Of a DNA stretch of 64,000 nucleotides, positions 32,413-44,019 are shown piece after piece. This DNA is from Piromyces finnis. Taxonomy: Eukaryota > Neocallimastigomycota > Neocallimastigomycetes > Neocallimastigales > Neocallimastigaceae. Both the position numbers and the translations under genes were made by a program. Position 1 is the first letter of the stretch; every line of letters starts with the position of its first letter. The DNA lies in NCBI GenBank assembly GCA_002104945.1, contig MCFH01000012.1:911501-975500 (forward strand), read 5' to 3'. The notes under the pieces are model-generated. The model saw only the letters and a program-made list of their open reading frames with translations. It was not told where the DNA came from and did no database searches.

Positions 32413-34685
32413 CCTGATTATCTGTATTATCATTATTTTTCAATAAATCTAAAATAAATTTTCTAACTTCATAAAATGCTAAGTCATGTTCATCTCTTGC
32501 ACCTATCATTCCTGCAGGTATTGTTTTTTGAACAAAATATTCACTAAGATTTGAAAAATCATTAGAGTATGGTATATAGGCATTAGTACTTTCATGATAA
32601 GGATAACAAAATTGTTCTTTATATGCCTTCATTAATTTTTCAATTCCTTGAACTGCTGAACAAAAAACAATCGTTTTTGATGCTTCCATTCTAATTTTAT
32701 AATAATTTGAACAATCTAACATTGCTTTTTCTAGTGTTATAACTACAGCAGAAACAGCTTCCTCTGGTATATTGTGATATTTTAATTCGGAAATTGCCTA
32801 AAAAAATAAATAAATAAAGATATCGTCATTAATTATATCTATGAAAATATGTTAATTTAATGTATTTTATAAAATAATTACATGATGCTGAGCTATAACA
32901 TCTTTATCTTTTTGAAGTTGATTACCCCACATAAAATGTGTCTGCTCTAATATAATTAATGTTAACCATTCGGTATCTGGATCCATTCTAATCCATTCAA
33001 CTGGTGATCTATTTATTTAATGATTTACACATAAATATATATAATAATAATAATAATCATTAAATATATTATCAAGTAAAAAAAAAAAAAAATATTTACC
33101 TATCCGTTCCTTCACCCCAATTAACTTCTTCATTTTCATCAGATTCCTCTTCATCTTCTAATTCATCTTCTTCCATATTTTTCTTTGCCTTTCTTTTCTT
33201 TTTTGACTTTGTACTTCTGATACGCTTGTACTTTGTATGATACTGAACATCGAAATTCTGCTGTATTTCAGATACTTGAACTTCTGTATCAAATACACCA
33301 CTAGGTTCATGTACACGAATAGTTAGCGGACCCTAAACATTAATTTTATAAAATATTAAATTCATATAATTATAGAATATAGTCTTTTTATTACTTTTAT
33401 ATGTATTGAAATTTTATAACTTACTGTAAATTTTATCTTCTTTCCCCAATTACTAGTAGATTCTTGTCTAAATTTAAATTCTACTGTCATCCTTTTTCTG
33501 TTGAAATGATGAGTAAAATAGAATTTTGGTATTCCTGTTCCATAAATCCATTGATCAGCAAATTCTTTTAATTCAACATCTTTACTTAATTTTCTGCAAA
33601 GTTTCAAAAAATGATGTGTACTTAATCCAAATGGTAATTCACCTTGTTCAAAAGTACTTGTAATTCTTGTTATAACCTTTTGAAGAATTCCTTTTCCTAT
33701 CCTCTTATTTAACATATATAATACTAATGATGATTTTAATGATAAAAATTCACTTCTTGAAGATAAATAATCATCATCTGGATGGTAATGTAATAATATT
33801 AATGGATCTGGTATAAGTGTCTGATTATCCTCTGATGATGCAATAATTGGATGAAGTGGTGGTTGATTTACATCTAATTTTACTAAATAATCTATATCCT
33901 ATATCAATTAAATAGTTAAATTTTCGTATTTATTACTAATTTATTTGCAAATTTATATTTAACAAATATATATAATATTAAATTTACTTTTCTTAAGCGA
34001 TATCTATATTCATTATTTCCAAAATGTCTTTTTAAAAAGAGACTAGCAATATAATGAGATAAACCATGAATAAGCCACGTATCTGCCCAAGTTTTTTGAA
34101 CAATATATGAACCAAACCATTGCATAATTAAAGATCTTGATATATTTTTTCTAGTTTCATAGGTTTGATCAATAATATCATTGGTAACTAAATACAGAGT
34201 ACTAATTAAAAATAATATATATTACATATTTGTATTTTTATTAGTTTATCATTAATTGATTGATATATTTATATCAATAACCTTATTTAAATATAAATCA
34301 TTTAATTTATTTTTTAATAAAAATAAATAAATATATTACCTCATAAAACTTATTGTTGTACCAACAATCAATGGATTAACTGGATTTTCTATGCAAACAA
34401 GTTTAAATGATAAATATGGATATGGATTACCAATATATTGAACATAAAATGAAAAGGCTTGTTGAATGAAATTGGTGGTATATTCAGCTTCTTCTTTACG
34501 TCCTGGTAAATAAAAAATATAACCTCCTCCAATACCAGATATACTATTTGATAATATTTCATTCCCGTCACTTTCATTTGAATCTTTATTTTCATTTTCC
34601 ACAGTGTTTTTATTATTCATATCAGTTGAATTATTGTCATTTATTGTAGCTTCTGATGTATTATTATCATTATTGCTGTTGTTAC

Positions 34686-34737
<52 letters not shown>

Positions 34738-36206
34738 TATATTACTATTGTTTGTATTATTTGCATTAATTCCTGGTATGTTTGAAGCTTTTCCCATACT
34801 CTGCCAACCAATAAGTTTTCTCATTTTATATGGACCAACTGTGAAATATATATTTGGTGCTGCTGAAGGCACATTTAAAGTATAATAAAATATCTTTTTT
34901 GAAGAATCTAATGGATGAATAATTTGTTCAACTAATTCACCACTACTTACTACAGTGAGTTCCGCTTCATCATCATCTTCATCATCGTCTAAATATGAAG
35001 AATTATCTAACATTTGAGGTCTAACTGTTTTTGCAACTATATATTCCATTTCCCATGTACAACGTTCTTGTAATTTATCTATACATGGAAGCCATAATCT
35101 AGCATACCCACATTGATTATAAATATACATATGGGGATATCTCTTTATATAATATATTATAATATATTTTATAATTTAATAACTTCATTCTAATTACTTA
35201 TTACTTTAAAATATAATAACATATATAAATTGTAATTTGTTATATCAATGATATCTACGTATGGCGCTGCCTCGGGATCTGGCATGTTAAAATAAACAGC
35301 AGATGTTGGATCTACTAATTCATATTCAATTCTTACTACTATTGGATAATATTTTTCTGATTCTAAATTTAAATCATATATTTTTAAAATTTATTTAATT
35401 ATATTTAATAAAAATGCAATTGCAGAAAAAATGTCAAAAAATGAATTTAAAATTTATAAATCTATTACCTTCTTGAGTATTCTCATCTTTATTTTCTTTT
35501 TCATTTTCTTTTTTATTATTTGCTATAACCTAATATTTTAATTTCAATAAAAGTATTTATTTGAAATTTAATCACACATCAATTGATTGATTTCTTCAAA
35601 ATATCATCTAAAATTAAATTAATTTTATTAAAAATTTCAAAAAAGTACTTTTTTGATTTTAATTTCTTCTGGTATATTTATAGTTAATTCTCCTTCATCT
35701 GATTCCTGAAGTGCATTAAAAAATTCCTGTTTAAATTCATTATGATTATTTACTGTTTTATTTGTTGGTAATACATTTGCTACTGGATCTATTATGTTAT
35801 ATTGTGCTTGTATTTTATTTACTAATACTTTTCGTATTGCTATTACATATTTATTGGAGAAATTATATCAATTAAATAATTTAAATAAAATAAAAAATAT
35901 TTAATTAATAATTTTTTTTTTCATTAAAACAAGCTGGGGAAGATGATGAAGAAAAAACATACTTAATTGTCTGCAATTTAAACGAATCTTTGTTAAATCA
36001 GGTACAAGTGGCTGTATTATTAATTCAACATAACCCTAAATATTTTATTTTAAAAAAATAAATTATTAATGCTAACTGTTTTCTCTCTCTTATTTCTATT
36101 TTTTTTTATGTGATACGTTTTTGTTTTTGTTTTGTTTTGTTTTTTGTTGATACTAACAAATATTGATTTAATTGAAAAATCAATTTCTAGTGAAATTCTT
36201 TGATGC
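26673..36206 (-). CDS. TAF2: TFIID subunit TAF2 fused to six bromodomains (5' end unresolved)
   Basis: Thirteen exons are resolved, giving about 2685 aa. In transcript order: 36158-36206, 35963-36035, 35649-35839, 35469-35529, 35259-35362, 34340-35142, 33988-34201, 33425-33898, 33100-33332, 32882-33008, 32414-32797, 31250-32158, 26673-31106. The first 1200 residues are TAF2: an M1-aminopeptidase-like fold starting with HQRISLEIDF and GYVELIIQP, no HExxH zinc site (as in all TAF2), then helical repeats. The final 1477-aa exon encodes, after a 14-residue repeat, six bromodomains at about 30180-30480, 29490-29800, 29165-29462, 28325-28625, 27720-28010 and 27370-27660, each keeping the acetyl-lysine Asn (NCxxFN or NCxxYN), and a charged Ser/His tail. 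TAF2 contacts core-promoter DNA within TFIID. The exon boundary joins the two halves in phase, supporting one gene. A Pro/Asn insert lies near 34670-34740. The start codon could not be fixed; it lies above 36206. Confidence 0.9.
30681..30890 (-). repeat. 42-bp minisatellite in the TAF2 coding sequence
   Basis: Five units of 42 bp encode the 14-residue repeat IKVKEIKEEPKRPS with few changes; the first and last units are the most diverged. It sits between the TAF2 body and the first bromodomain and forms a highly charged linker. Unit number is likely to vary between strains. Confidence 0.93.
32338..32412. repeat. ACT/ATT triplet repeat in a TAF2 intron
   Basis: A run of ACT triplets passes into ATT triplets within the intron 32159-32413, ending directly at the donor side of the exon 32414-32797. 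Confidence 0.9.
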
Positions 36207-37515
36207 CTTGTAATGAAATAGAAATGAATAATAATAGGATTCTATTAGTCCCATCATACATTATTGAAATTCAATAACAGCAAAAAATCATTTGTAAAAC
36301 TATATTAGATACTTATAATTGATAGGCACGTATATTTCCGCCGGATTCCTGCATTACGTTAATCCAGCATATGTTAACTAATTAAAATTTTAAACATTTG
36401 TATAAATAATATAGAAAATATAAAAATGATAATGGTAATAAAAAAAAAAGTAATAAAGAAAATGAAAATGAAATAAGAAGGTTAATAATATTTTTTTGAT
36501 AAAAAAAAAAAAATATGTATAAATATGATGATATCATTGTTTTTATTATTTAAATTTATTAAAAATTAGTATAAATTATTATATTAGACTTTTTACATTT
36601 ATTCGTATATTGTCAATCCAAGAATTTTTATTTTAATACAATAAATCAGAAGGAGATCTATTGAATTTATTCAGTATGAAGAAAAAATAAACATAAATTA
36701 TATAGACATAAAACCTAATATTATAGTCTGATAATTATAGATTTATATTGGGGAAAAAAAAATAATAAAAATAAAAAAAAAAACTTCTAATAAAATATTA
36801 TTGACAAATATATAATAATGTTTATAAAAGTTATTATTTATTAAATAAAAAAGATATTAAGTTGGTTTTTAATATCTATTATTTATCATTTAAAATTTGT
36901 TGATTTACTGAAATTTTCTCAATGTATTATTTATTTATTTATTAAATAATAGACAAAAAAAAAAGAGCAAAAAAAAAAAAAAGAGCAAAAAAAAAAAAAA
37001 TGGTACTAAAAATAATAATATTAAACTTTTTCTGTTATTTAAATTTTAATTGAAAAATATTAATTTATAATACAAAATGTAATGGAAAATACATTAATAA
37101 AATCATACATTATGTATGATCTACATTCATTATTAATTTTTTTTTTTTTTTAATTTTTATTAAGGCTAATTTGTTTGAATAAAAACGATTATATTATTTA
37201 CATAGGGACTTTTACTAATTATTTTGAATCTGTATAGAGATTACTAATAATTAACTATATATAGTATTATACTATTAGAATAAAATAAAATAGTAAGCAT
37301 ATTTATATATATATTATGAATTAGGTTGTTTATTATTTTGTTTTGTTTTATTTTCTTTTTTTTTTTTTAATTTTCTTTGAATATTCTTTTTTTTCTTTTC
37401 TTCTTTTGATTTCATTTTATTAATAACGCATTTTCAATTTATATAATAATATATATATATATATTTCTTCTTAATTTTTGATTTGACATAATAAAATAAT
37501 TTTGGTATTTTTATT
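36207..37515. other. TAF2 5' region and spacer to the aminopeptidase 3' end
   Basis: Part of this must contain the missing first exon(s) of TAF2. The best candidate is the less A/T-rich patch at 36305-36355, which would encode a stretch ending PINYK or AYQL just before the conserved HQRIS; no reading gives an ATG plus a canonical donor in phase. From 36420 on there are only A/T tracts and short repeats, among them two AAAAAGAGC units near 36965 and a TA run near 37450. Confidence 0.5.
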
Positions 37516-40500
37516 TTATTCTATAAATTTTTTATTTTCAAAATTTTCCTTTAACCATCTGACAACAATCTCTCCAAATTTTTCATGCTTAGTCCAATAG
37601 TTACCAGCACTACCAATTTCAACACCACGTTGAACTAAAACTTTAGAATTTGAAGGAACGGAATGCTTACGATCATCACTAACCCATTCAATAATTTCAT
37701 CAAATAATTCTTTATTATTAAGATATTCGGATATGGTTCCTAATAAACGAGAAAAGCCAGCAGTACCAGTTGGGAAACGATCAATAAAGTATGAATTCCA
37801 ATGTTCTTTTACAAAAATCCAACATTGACGAGCAGCACTAGAACCAACACTTCTAATTAATCTCATTAATAAGAAATTTGTATCTTGCTCTCTAATTTCA
37901 TCAGAAATAGAAATTTCAAATAGTTTTTCTTGAAGGTATGGAAGAGTAACCGAAGCAAGAGAATCTTGTAACATATTTTTAAGTTGAACTGAGGTTTCTT
38001 TTTTGTATGCTTCAAAAATAAAATTGAAATCATTCTCGTTACCATAACGTATACCTGTGGTATATATAACACTTAAAACATCTTCACTAAATTCCTTGGT
38101 AAAAGTACCATTTTTAATTTGTTCAAAATAATCTAGAGCTTGGGATTTAATTTTTGGTTCACCAACAGTGCATGCTAATCCTAAAATTGCGGCACGTAAT
38201 TGAGAACGATTATGAACAGTATTATCCTCTACTGGGATTTCATCATCACGTTTTATTTTATTGAGTTCATTCTTATATTTACCGGATGAAATTTCATTAT
38301 TTTCATTAAATTTATTAATCTTTTTTCCATTTTGCATATCATTAATAGATGGATTATCATCATCATCATCATTATTATCATCCACACCATCATCAATCTT
38401 ATCTGGGTTATTTGAGCTATCATTGTCATCATTATTATTATCAGTTGTTTCTTCCCATCCAATATCATTTGCAATGTTTTGAATTAATGATATAACATAC
38501 TTTTTAACATTACCATACGATGCATGAATATCAAAGTTTTTAAGTAATTGCCTTAAAACATCAATTGCACTTTGCCAAACAACATTACTCTTTTCATTCT
38601 TCAAGAAATTAAGACAATCAAGAATTACCTCAGGATTTTCTGTACGACCATTGAATAATTGAGATGAAATATCGTAAAGAAAACCAGCTCTATCGATAGC
38701 TGTCATAAAATATAAATCTGATTTTAACCATTCACAAGCAATTTGAATGGATTCATCATCATATTGAACCTTGTAAAAACCTGTTTGATCAGTATTACCC
38801 TTAACAAATACTTTTACATTCTTACCTTCTTCTCTACGTTCTAAAATTCTTGGTAATGATATACTAGTATCTTCCTTTAAAGTAATAGACTTATTTTCTA
38901 AAATTTCTGGCTTTCCTGTAGTATTAGAATAAACTAAATAAGAATATGGAATAATCCAGGTACTATTATCGGCTGGACTTTTATCATTCAATAATTCCAT
39001 ATTATTTACAAAATAACGTTCTTGAGATAAAGCAATAGTACTTGTTTCCTTATTTTCTTTCATCATAATAATTGGATATCCTCCTTGATTAATAAAAGTA
39101 CCCATAGTCTCTGAAACATTCATCAATGGTTCACCATCTTTATCATAAGATTCTAATGCATCCCATAATTGTTTTGTTTCTGCATTATTATATTGATATA
39201 AATCTAAATATTTATGGATTCTATTAAAGAAATAATTACTGGAATATGTTGTAAAGCTACGTTTAACTTGTCTTGAATTAATATTATTCAACCAAGATTC
39301 AATCATTCTATAACGTTTTATTTTATGCATAAATGCAGAATATCATAAATGCAGAATATTAACAAACTTTAAATAATAAAATAATGATATATTCTATTGA
39401 TATATTGTTTTACCTAATAACTGAGGAACCTTTTGAATATGAAATATCATCAAATAAACCCTATACATTATAACAAATTGGATATTATTATTTATGCTTA
39501 ATTCTATACAATATTATAAATGAAAATAAAAACAAGTTTATTTATATAACTTTTATTTACAGAAATTTCTTCAGGATCTTTAACTTCAGCATAAATTGGA
39601 TGGGTGAAATGAGATGAATCTGTTTTAAAAGCTTTAATAACATCCATATAATACCAATGATTTTCCATTCCCCATTCTGGTTCAGCAGCATTTACACCTA
39701 AGTCTTTTTATTATTAATAACATAAATTATAAATTGTATATATATATTCATTAATTTTCTAATGGATTAAAAGATTTTTTATGTACAAAGTGATAATATT
39801 GATGATAACAATAATAATAATAATAATAATAATATAATGTACTTACATTCCATAAATTCTGTTTTGTATTTTATTTTATATATTAATAATTAATAATATA
39901 TTTATCATCGTTAATTAGCAAATATAAATTAAATTTAAAATTTATATCTTCTATAATCATAAATAAATCATTTACCAGCGAATCCTTCATTTAACCATAA
40001 ATCATCCCACCATTTCATTGTAACAAGACTATGATATAAAAGGTATAAAGAGTTAATAAACTGTTTCCATGGATAAATATATTTATTTCTGTTTATAAAA
40101 CTCACTTTCCAAACCATTGATGAGCTAATTCATGAGCAACAACAGTAGCGACATATTGTTTATTAATAGATGATGCTGATTTCTCATCATATAATAATGC
40201 AGTTTCTCTAAAAGTAATTAAACCCCAATTTTCCATAGCACCAGCTTCAAAATCTGGAATAGCAACCTAAATCCCAATTAAAATAGTTTAGTATTAGTCA
40301 CACCATTAAAGCAAAAACCAATGTATATTTTTTATATTCACAAGTAAAATAAAAAAAAGTACATACTAAATCCAATTTTGGAAGTGGGTATGGGATATCA
40401 TAAGTACTTTCATAAAATCTTAGAATTTTGGTAGCAACTTCCAAAGCATATTCAGTTGATTCAATTTGTTCTGGTCTTGCATATACGCTAATATCAATAC

Positions 40501-41696
40501 CTTTATTAGATTTTGTAATAGATTTGAAATTGGATACAATAAAGGCTACCAAGTATGTGCTCATCCTATGTAAATACAGTATTAATATATATATAGGGAT
40601 AAAATATTTTAACTTAATTATTATTTATTAATTAACTATAATTATACACAATTCAAGTGTGACTTTTACTTTGTACTATTAGCAAATATATATTTTTTCT
40701 TTTCAGAGTTTTTAATCTTTTCAATATCAACTACATTCATATTAGAAATAGCAGTTAATCCAGCACCAACCGTCATATTTAATTGGAAAGTTGCTTTAAA
40801 TTCAGGTTCATCAAAGCATGGGAATGCTTTTCTTGCAGATGTTGATTCAAATTGAGTAGTGGCTAAATAAGATGGATTATCATTATCACCATATTTACTT
40901 AAATAATATCCACTCATATCATCTGATAAAATACCGCTGTATTGTATAGATAAAGTGTAATTAAGCTTTTAATCCAAAATACATATATAAACAATGTTAA
41001 AAAGCATATATATGCAATTTAATAATATATATAATCAATGTATTTAGATAATATTTATATTCAATATTATTTTGTTAATTATGATACAAATTTAAAATAT
41101 CTATATTATATATTATATATTATTTTTAAAACAGCGTCACTTACTTCTGGTTTTAAGATAGTATTAAAGCTTAATATAGCATATTGATTCTTTTCATTAT
41201 ATTTGATAGATTTGGCCTTCCATTTCTTTTTACCGTTTATAATTTTAATATTAGAAAGATTAAGTTTTTGAGAATGAATGACAATAAAGTTGGTTTCTTC
41301 TTTAACTTCAACATCAATTTCAGCAATACCTTGGAATGAAACATTTTCAAGAGAAGTCGAAAAATCTAAACGATATGCTTTTGGTACAACGGTTTTTGGT
41401 AACCGAATATCTGTATAAATAGGTTTTGACATAGTTTTATGGTTTAACATAGGAACAAAGAAGATAAAGAAAAGTAAAAGTGCTGTAGTTGAATAAATAA
41501 CTGGTCTTTTAAATTGTGGCCATTGCATTCTTAAGAACATATTTATCTTATTTATAAATGAACCATTATAGTGATGATAATCTGATTCAATCCAGACACC
41601 GTCTTCGTCTCTTTCAATATTTTCAGCATCTGTAAAATCTTCATAATTATTACCATCTTCTGGTAATAATTTCTCTAATTGAGAAGCATGAGACAT
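37516..41696 (-). CDS. M1-family zinc aminopeptidase, type II membrane protein
   Basis: Nine exons give 1082 aa; in transcript order 41145-41696, 40670-40965, 40367-40565, 40106-40266, 39976-40028, 39847-39858, 39561-39697, 39414-39460, 37516-39307. A cytosolic tail of about 60 residues precedes one transmembrane segment (about 66-84), so the catalytic part should face the lumen or outside. Exopeptidase motif GAMEN is at 358-362, zinc site HELAH at 394-398 with the third ligand Glu417 in NEGF, exactly the HExxH-x18-E spacing. It removes N-terminal residues from peptides. The C-terminal ERAP1-like helical domain carries an unusual Asp/Asn-rich insert of about 80 residues (coded near 38230-38460). 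The choice of splice donor at 41145 (KPE then [11 protein letters not shown]) restores the conserved N-terminal domain. Closest families: aminopeptidase N and fungal Ape2/Aap1; the membrane anchor favours an APN-like role. Confidence 0.92.
39847..39858 (-). other. 12-nucleotide micro-exon of the M1 aminopeptidase
   Basis: Flanked by a consensus acceptor (AAAACAG) and donor (GTAAGT), it adds AATTTATGGAAT. Joined with one base on the left and two on the right it encodes Glu-Phe-Met-Glu-Cys, residues 421-425. Without it the exons on each side do not join in frame and the conserved stretch between NEGFA and VNAAEP is missing. Confidence 0.85.
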
Positions 41697-42118
41697 TGTA
41701 AATTCTACAACAATAAATTATTTTATTCTTTATATTGTTTTTTCTATTATATTTTGCTGGGTTTTTTTTATTTTATTAGATAATAATAATTGTTTTTTTG
41801 GGATAATATTTTAATTTATGGTGTTAGTAAAAAGATATATTAATATATTAGCATTGCTTAAAAGAAATGGTTTATTATACTAATAACATCCCTTATGTTA
41901 TTTAAATTACTATTAAATATTTGTTTAATAATAATTTATTTAAATCTTTCCTTTAACTATTTTTTTTTTTTTTTTTGTATAATTAATTTATTTTTATATA
42001 TTTTTATTTACTTTGTTTATTATTGTAAAAAAATAAAATAAAATAAAATAATAAATAAATTTCGTTTTTTCAAATTAAATTTCTTTTAACCAATTTATTC
42101 AATTTATTTTTCTTGTTA

Positions 42119-42150
<32 letters not shown>

Positions 42151-42875
42151 TTAAAATTTTAAAAATGTTCTATTTAAATATTTTATTAATATAATTTTTT
42201 AATTTATTTTTAAAATATAATTTTTTATTAAAAATAAAAATCCATTCAATAATGAACAAAAAAAAAAGATTAATGATTAATGGTACATTTATTGCTTTCT
42301 ATTTAAAAAAAGCAGTATTAAACTATTATAAATATTACTATAATATAAACTTTATAATCCTAGCATTTTTTTTATTATTTATAGTTATCAATTAATACAA
42401 TGATAATTATTATTATTGTTTTAAAAATTAAAGTTTAAGATTATTATTAAAACATCAAAAAAAAAAAAATAGCATCACATACCCACACAAAATGTTAAAT
42501 ATATATGATAATAATAATAATAATAATAATAATATTTTTTGAATCTGTAATAATAAATAATAATAATATTTTTTGAATCCGTAATAAAAAAAATAAAGTT
42601 ATATTAGAATTTAAAAAAAAAAGTTGACAATAATGTTATACCTATATTTTGATAGAATTTATTAATTTAAAAGCAAAATTTATCATAAATAGTATGATAT
42701 AAAGTCTATCATTTTTATTAACATTAAAATATGTGTAAGGTATATGGTATTAAATGTTTTAATTTGATAAAAAAAAAAGTTTATAAAAAATTATATATGT
42801 ATATATTTAAAAAAAAAAAAAGTATATTTAATGTTTGAATTTAAAATAGTATTTCACTGTGAATTTTAAAAAAAA
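41697..42875. other. Intergenic region upstream of the aminopeptidase
   Basis: AT-rich, with the aminopeptidase promoter at its left and the UBC9-like 3' flank at its right. An A tract occurs near 42125-42150, an AAT run near 42510, and a short direct repeat (AATATTTTTTGAATC) appears at about 42532 and 42570. No gene seen. Confidence 0.6.
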
Positions 42876-44019
42876 TTATATATATTTTTTGTATGTTGGG
42901 TCATGTTTAAATACAATCTTTTGATATGGACATAACTTTATTCTTTCATTATATTTTTCCATATCATTCTTATATAATTCTGATGCTTCTTTCTACAGTA
43001 TTAAACAGTATTAATAGATAATAAAAGTAGTTAATTCATATCAGTTACGTCTTTAATTGGTTTTCAAAATTTCAAAATGTATATATCTTTATTACATTAT
43101 AAAAATAATCGATACACGGTTTAGCCAACAATATTTGTAAGTCAATTAAAATTTGAGTTAAACCATACTCAGGATACCAACTCTTAATTATATATAATAT
43201 ATAATTTATTTAAGTAATAAATATAAAAAAAATTTTTTTTAATAAAAGTAATACTTACAGGTGTAAAATATGCATTTCCTTGATTATTTGTATAATTATT
43301 CCATTAATTATAATTATAATGATAATTTGGTAATATCTTTTATAATTTATGTTTACCTTCTTTACTGACATTTGGATGACTATAATTAAAATATAATTTC
43401 ATTTAATTATACATCAAGTATGATAATTACTAAATCATTCATATAAACTTTTTCATTTTTTTTTTTTTACAATAAAATATATTGATTTATTTGTCAATTT
43501 ACAATATTGGTGGAAGAAATCGTACAACTTTTGGTGGTACATTAGGATATTCTTTTATATATAACATTGAAATAATTTAATAAATTTTTATAATAAATAA
43601 CAATAATAGATAATATTTTCTTTTAAAATATACACCTCTTGGAATAAAAAAGATAACTCTCAAATTATAGTTTTCCCATGGAGTTCCTCTTTATATTTTT
43701 GTATAATATATATAATATGTTACCTTTTATTTATATTATGTAATTTTCATTTAATTTTTCTAGTTACTTTTTTCCTGGAAAACCTCCCTCAATCATTCTA
43801 GGATAACCTAAAAAATTTGTTCTAATGATAGGTTTTAAGTAAAAGTCGGATGGCATTTCTATTTTTTTTTTTTATAATTATTTTTTTTCTAATTAGCATT
43901 GTTGTTGTTATAAATCTATAAATTAATACTTATAATTAATTACTATCTATAATTGGTTGCTCTTTTTTTATTATACTTAATAAAAATGATTTATTAAGAA
44001 ATTCATTATCTACTGACAT
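42876..44019 (-). CDS. UBC9-like E2-fold protein lacking the catalytic cysteine
   Basis: Eight very small exons, none long enough to stand out as an open frame, splice to 171 aa: 43944-44019, 43768-43858, 43636-43688, 43503-43551, 43357-43379, 43259-43278, 43096-43182, 42876-42992. All phases close. The product follows SUMO E2 enzymes: FYLKPI, then GGFPGKKGTPWENY, EYPNVPPKVVRF, HPNV at 91-94, and a C-terminal helix KEASELYKNDMEKYNERI. In active E2s the thioester Cys lies ten residues after the His of HPNV; here that position is Tyr101 (GNAYFTP), and about five residues are missing before the next Trp. It should be unable to carry SUMO or ubiquitin as a thioester and may act like a UEV/non-catalytic E2. 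UBC9 rather than a ubiquitin E2 is my best match. It could also be a pseudogene, but no frame is broken. Confidence 0.8.

Noticed and set aside
39778-39846. AAT repeats in an aminopeptidase intron as a CRISPR-like or regulatory array
   Set aside because: It is a simple triplet microsatellite without spacers.
41101-41144. Coding extension VSDAVLKI after the first aminopeptidase exon
   Set aside because: It looked like the conserved M1 strand, but GTAAGT at its start is a strong donor, and splicing to 40965 gives a better conserved match ([11 protein letters not shown]) in phase.
42876-44019. Treating this region as empty intergenic DNA
   Set aside because: No long frame exists, but eight short exons splice in phase into an E2 fold with conserved spacing, which is very unlikely by chance.
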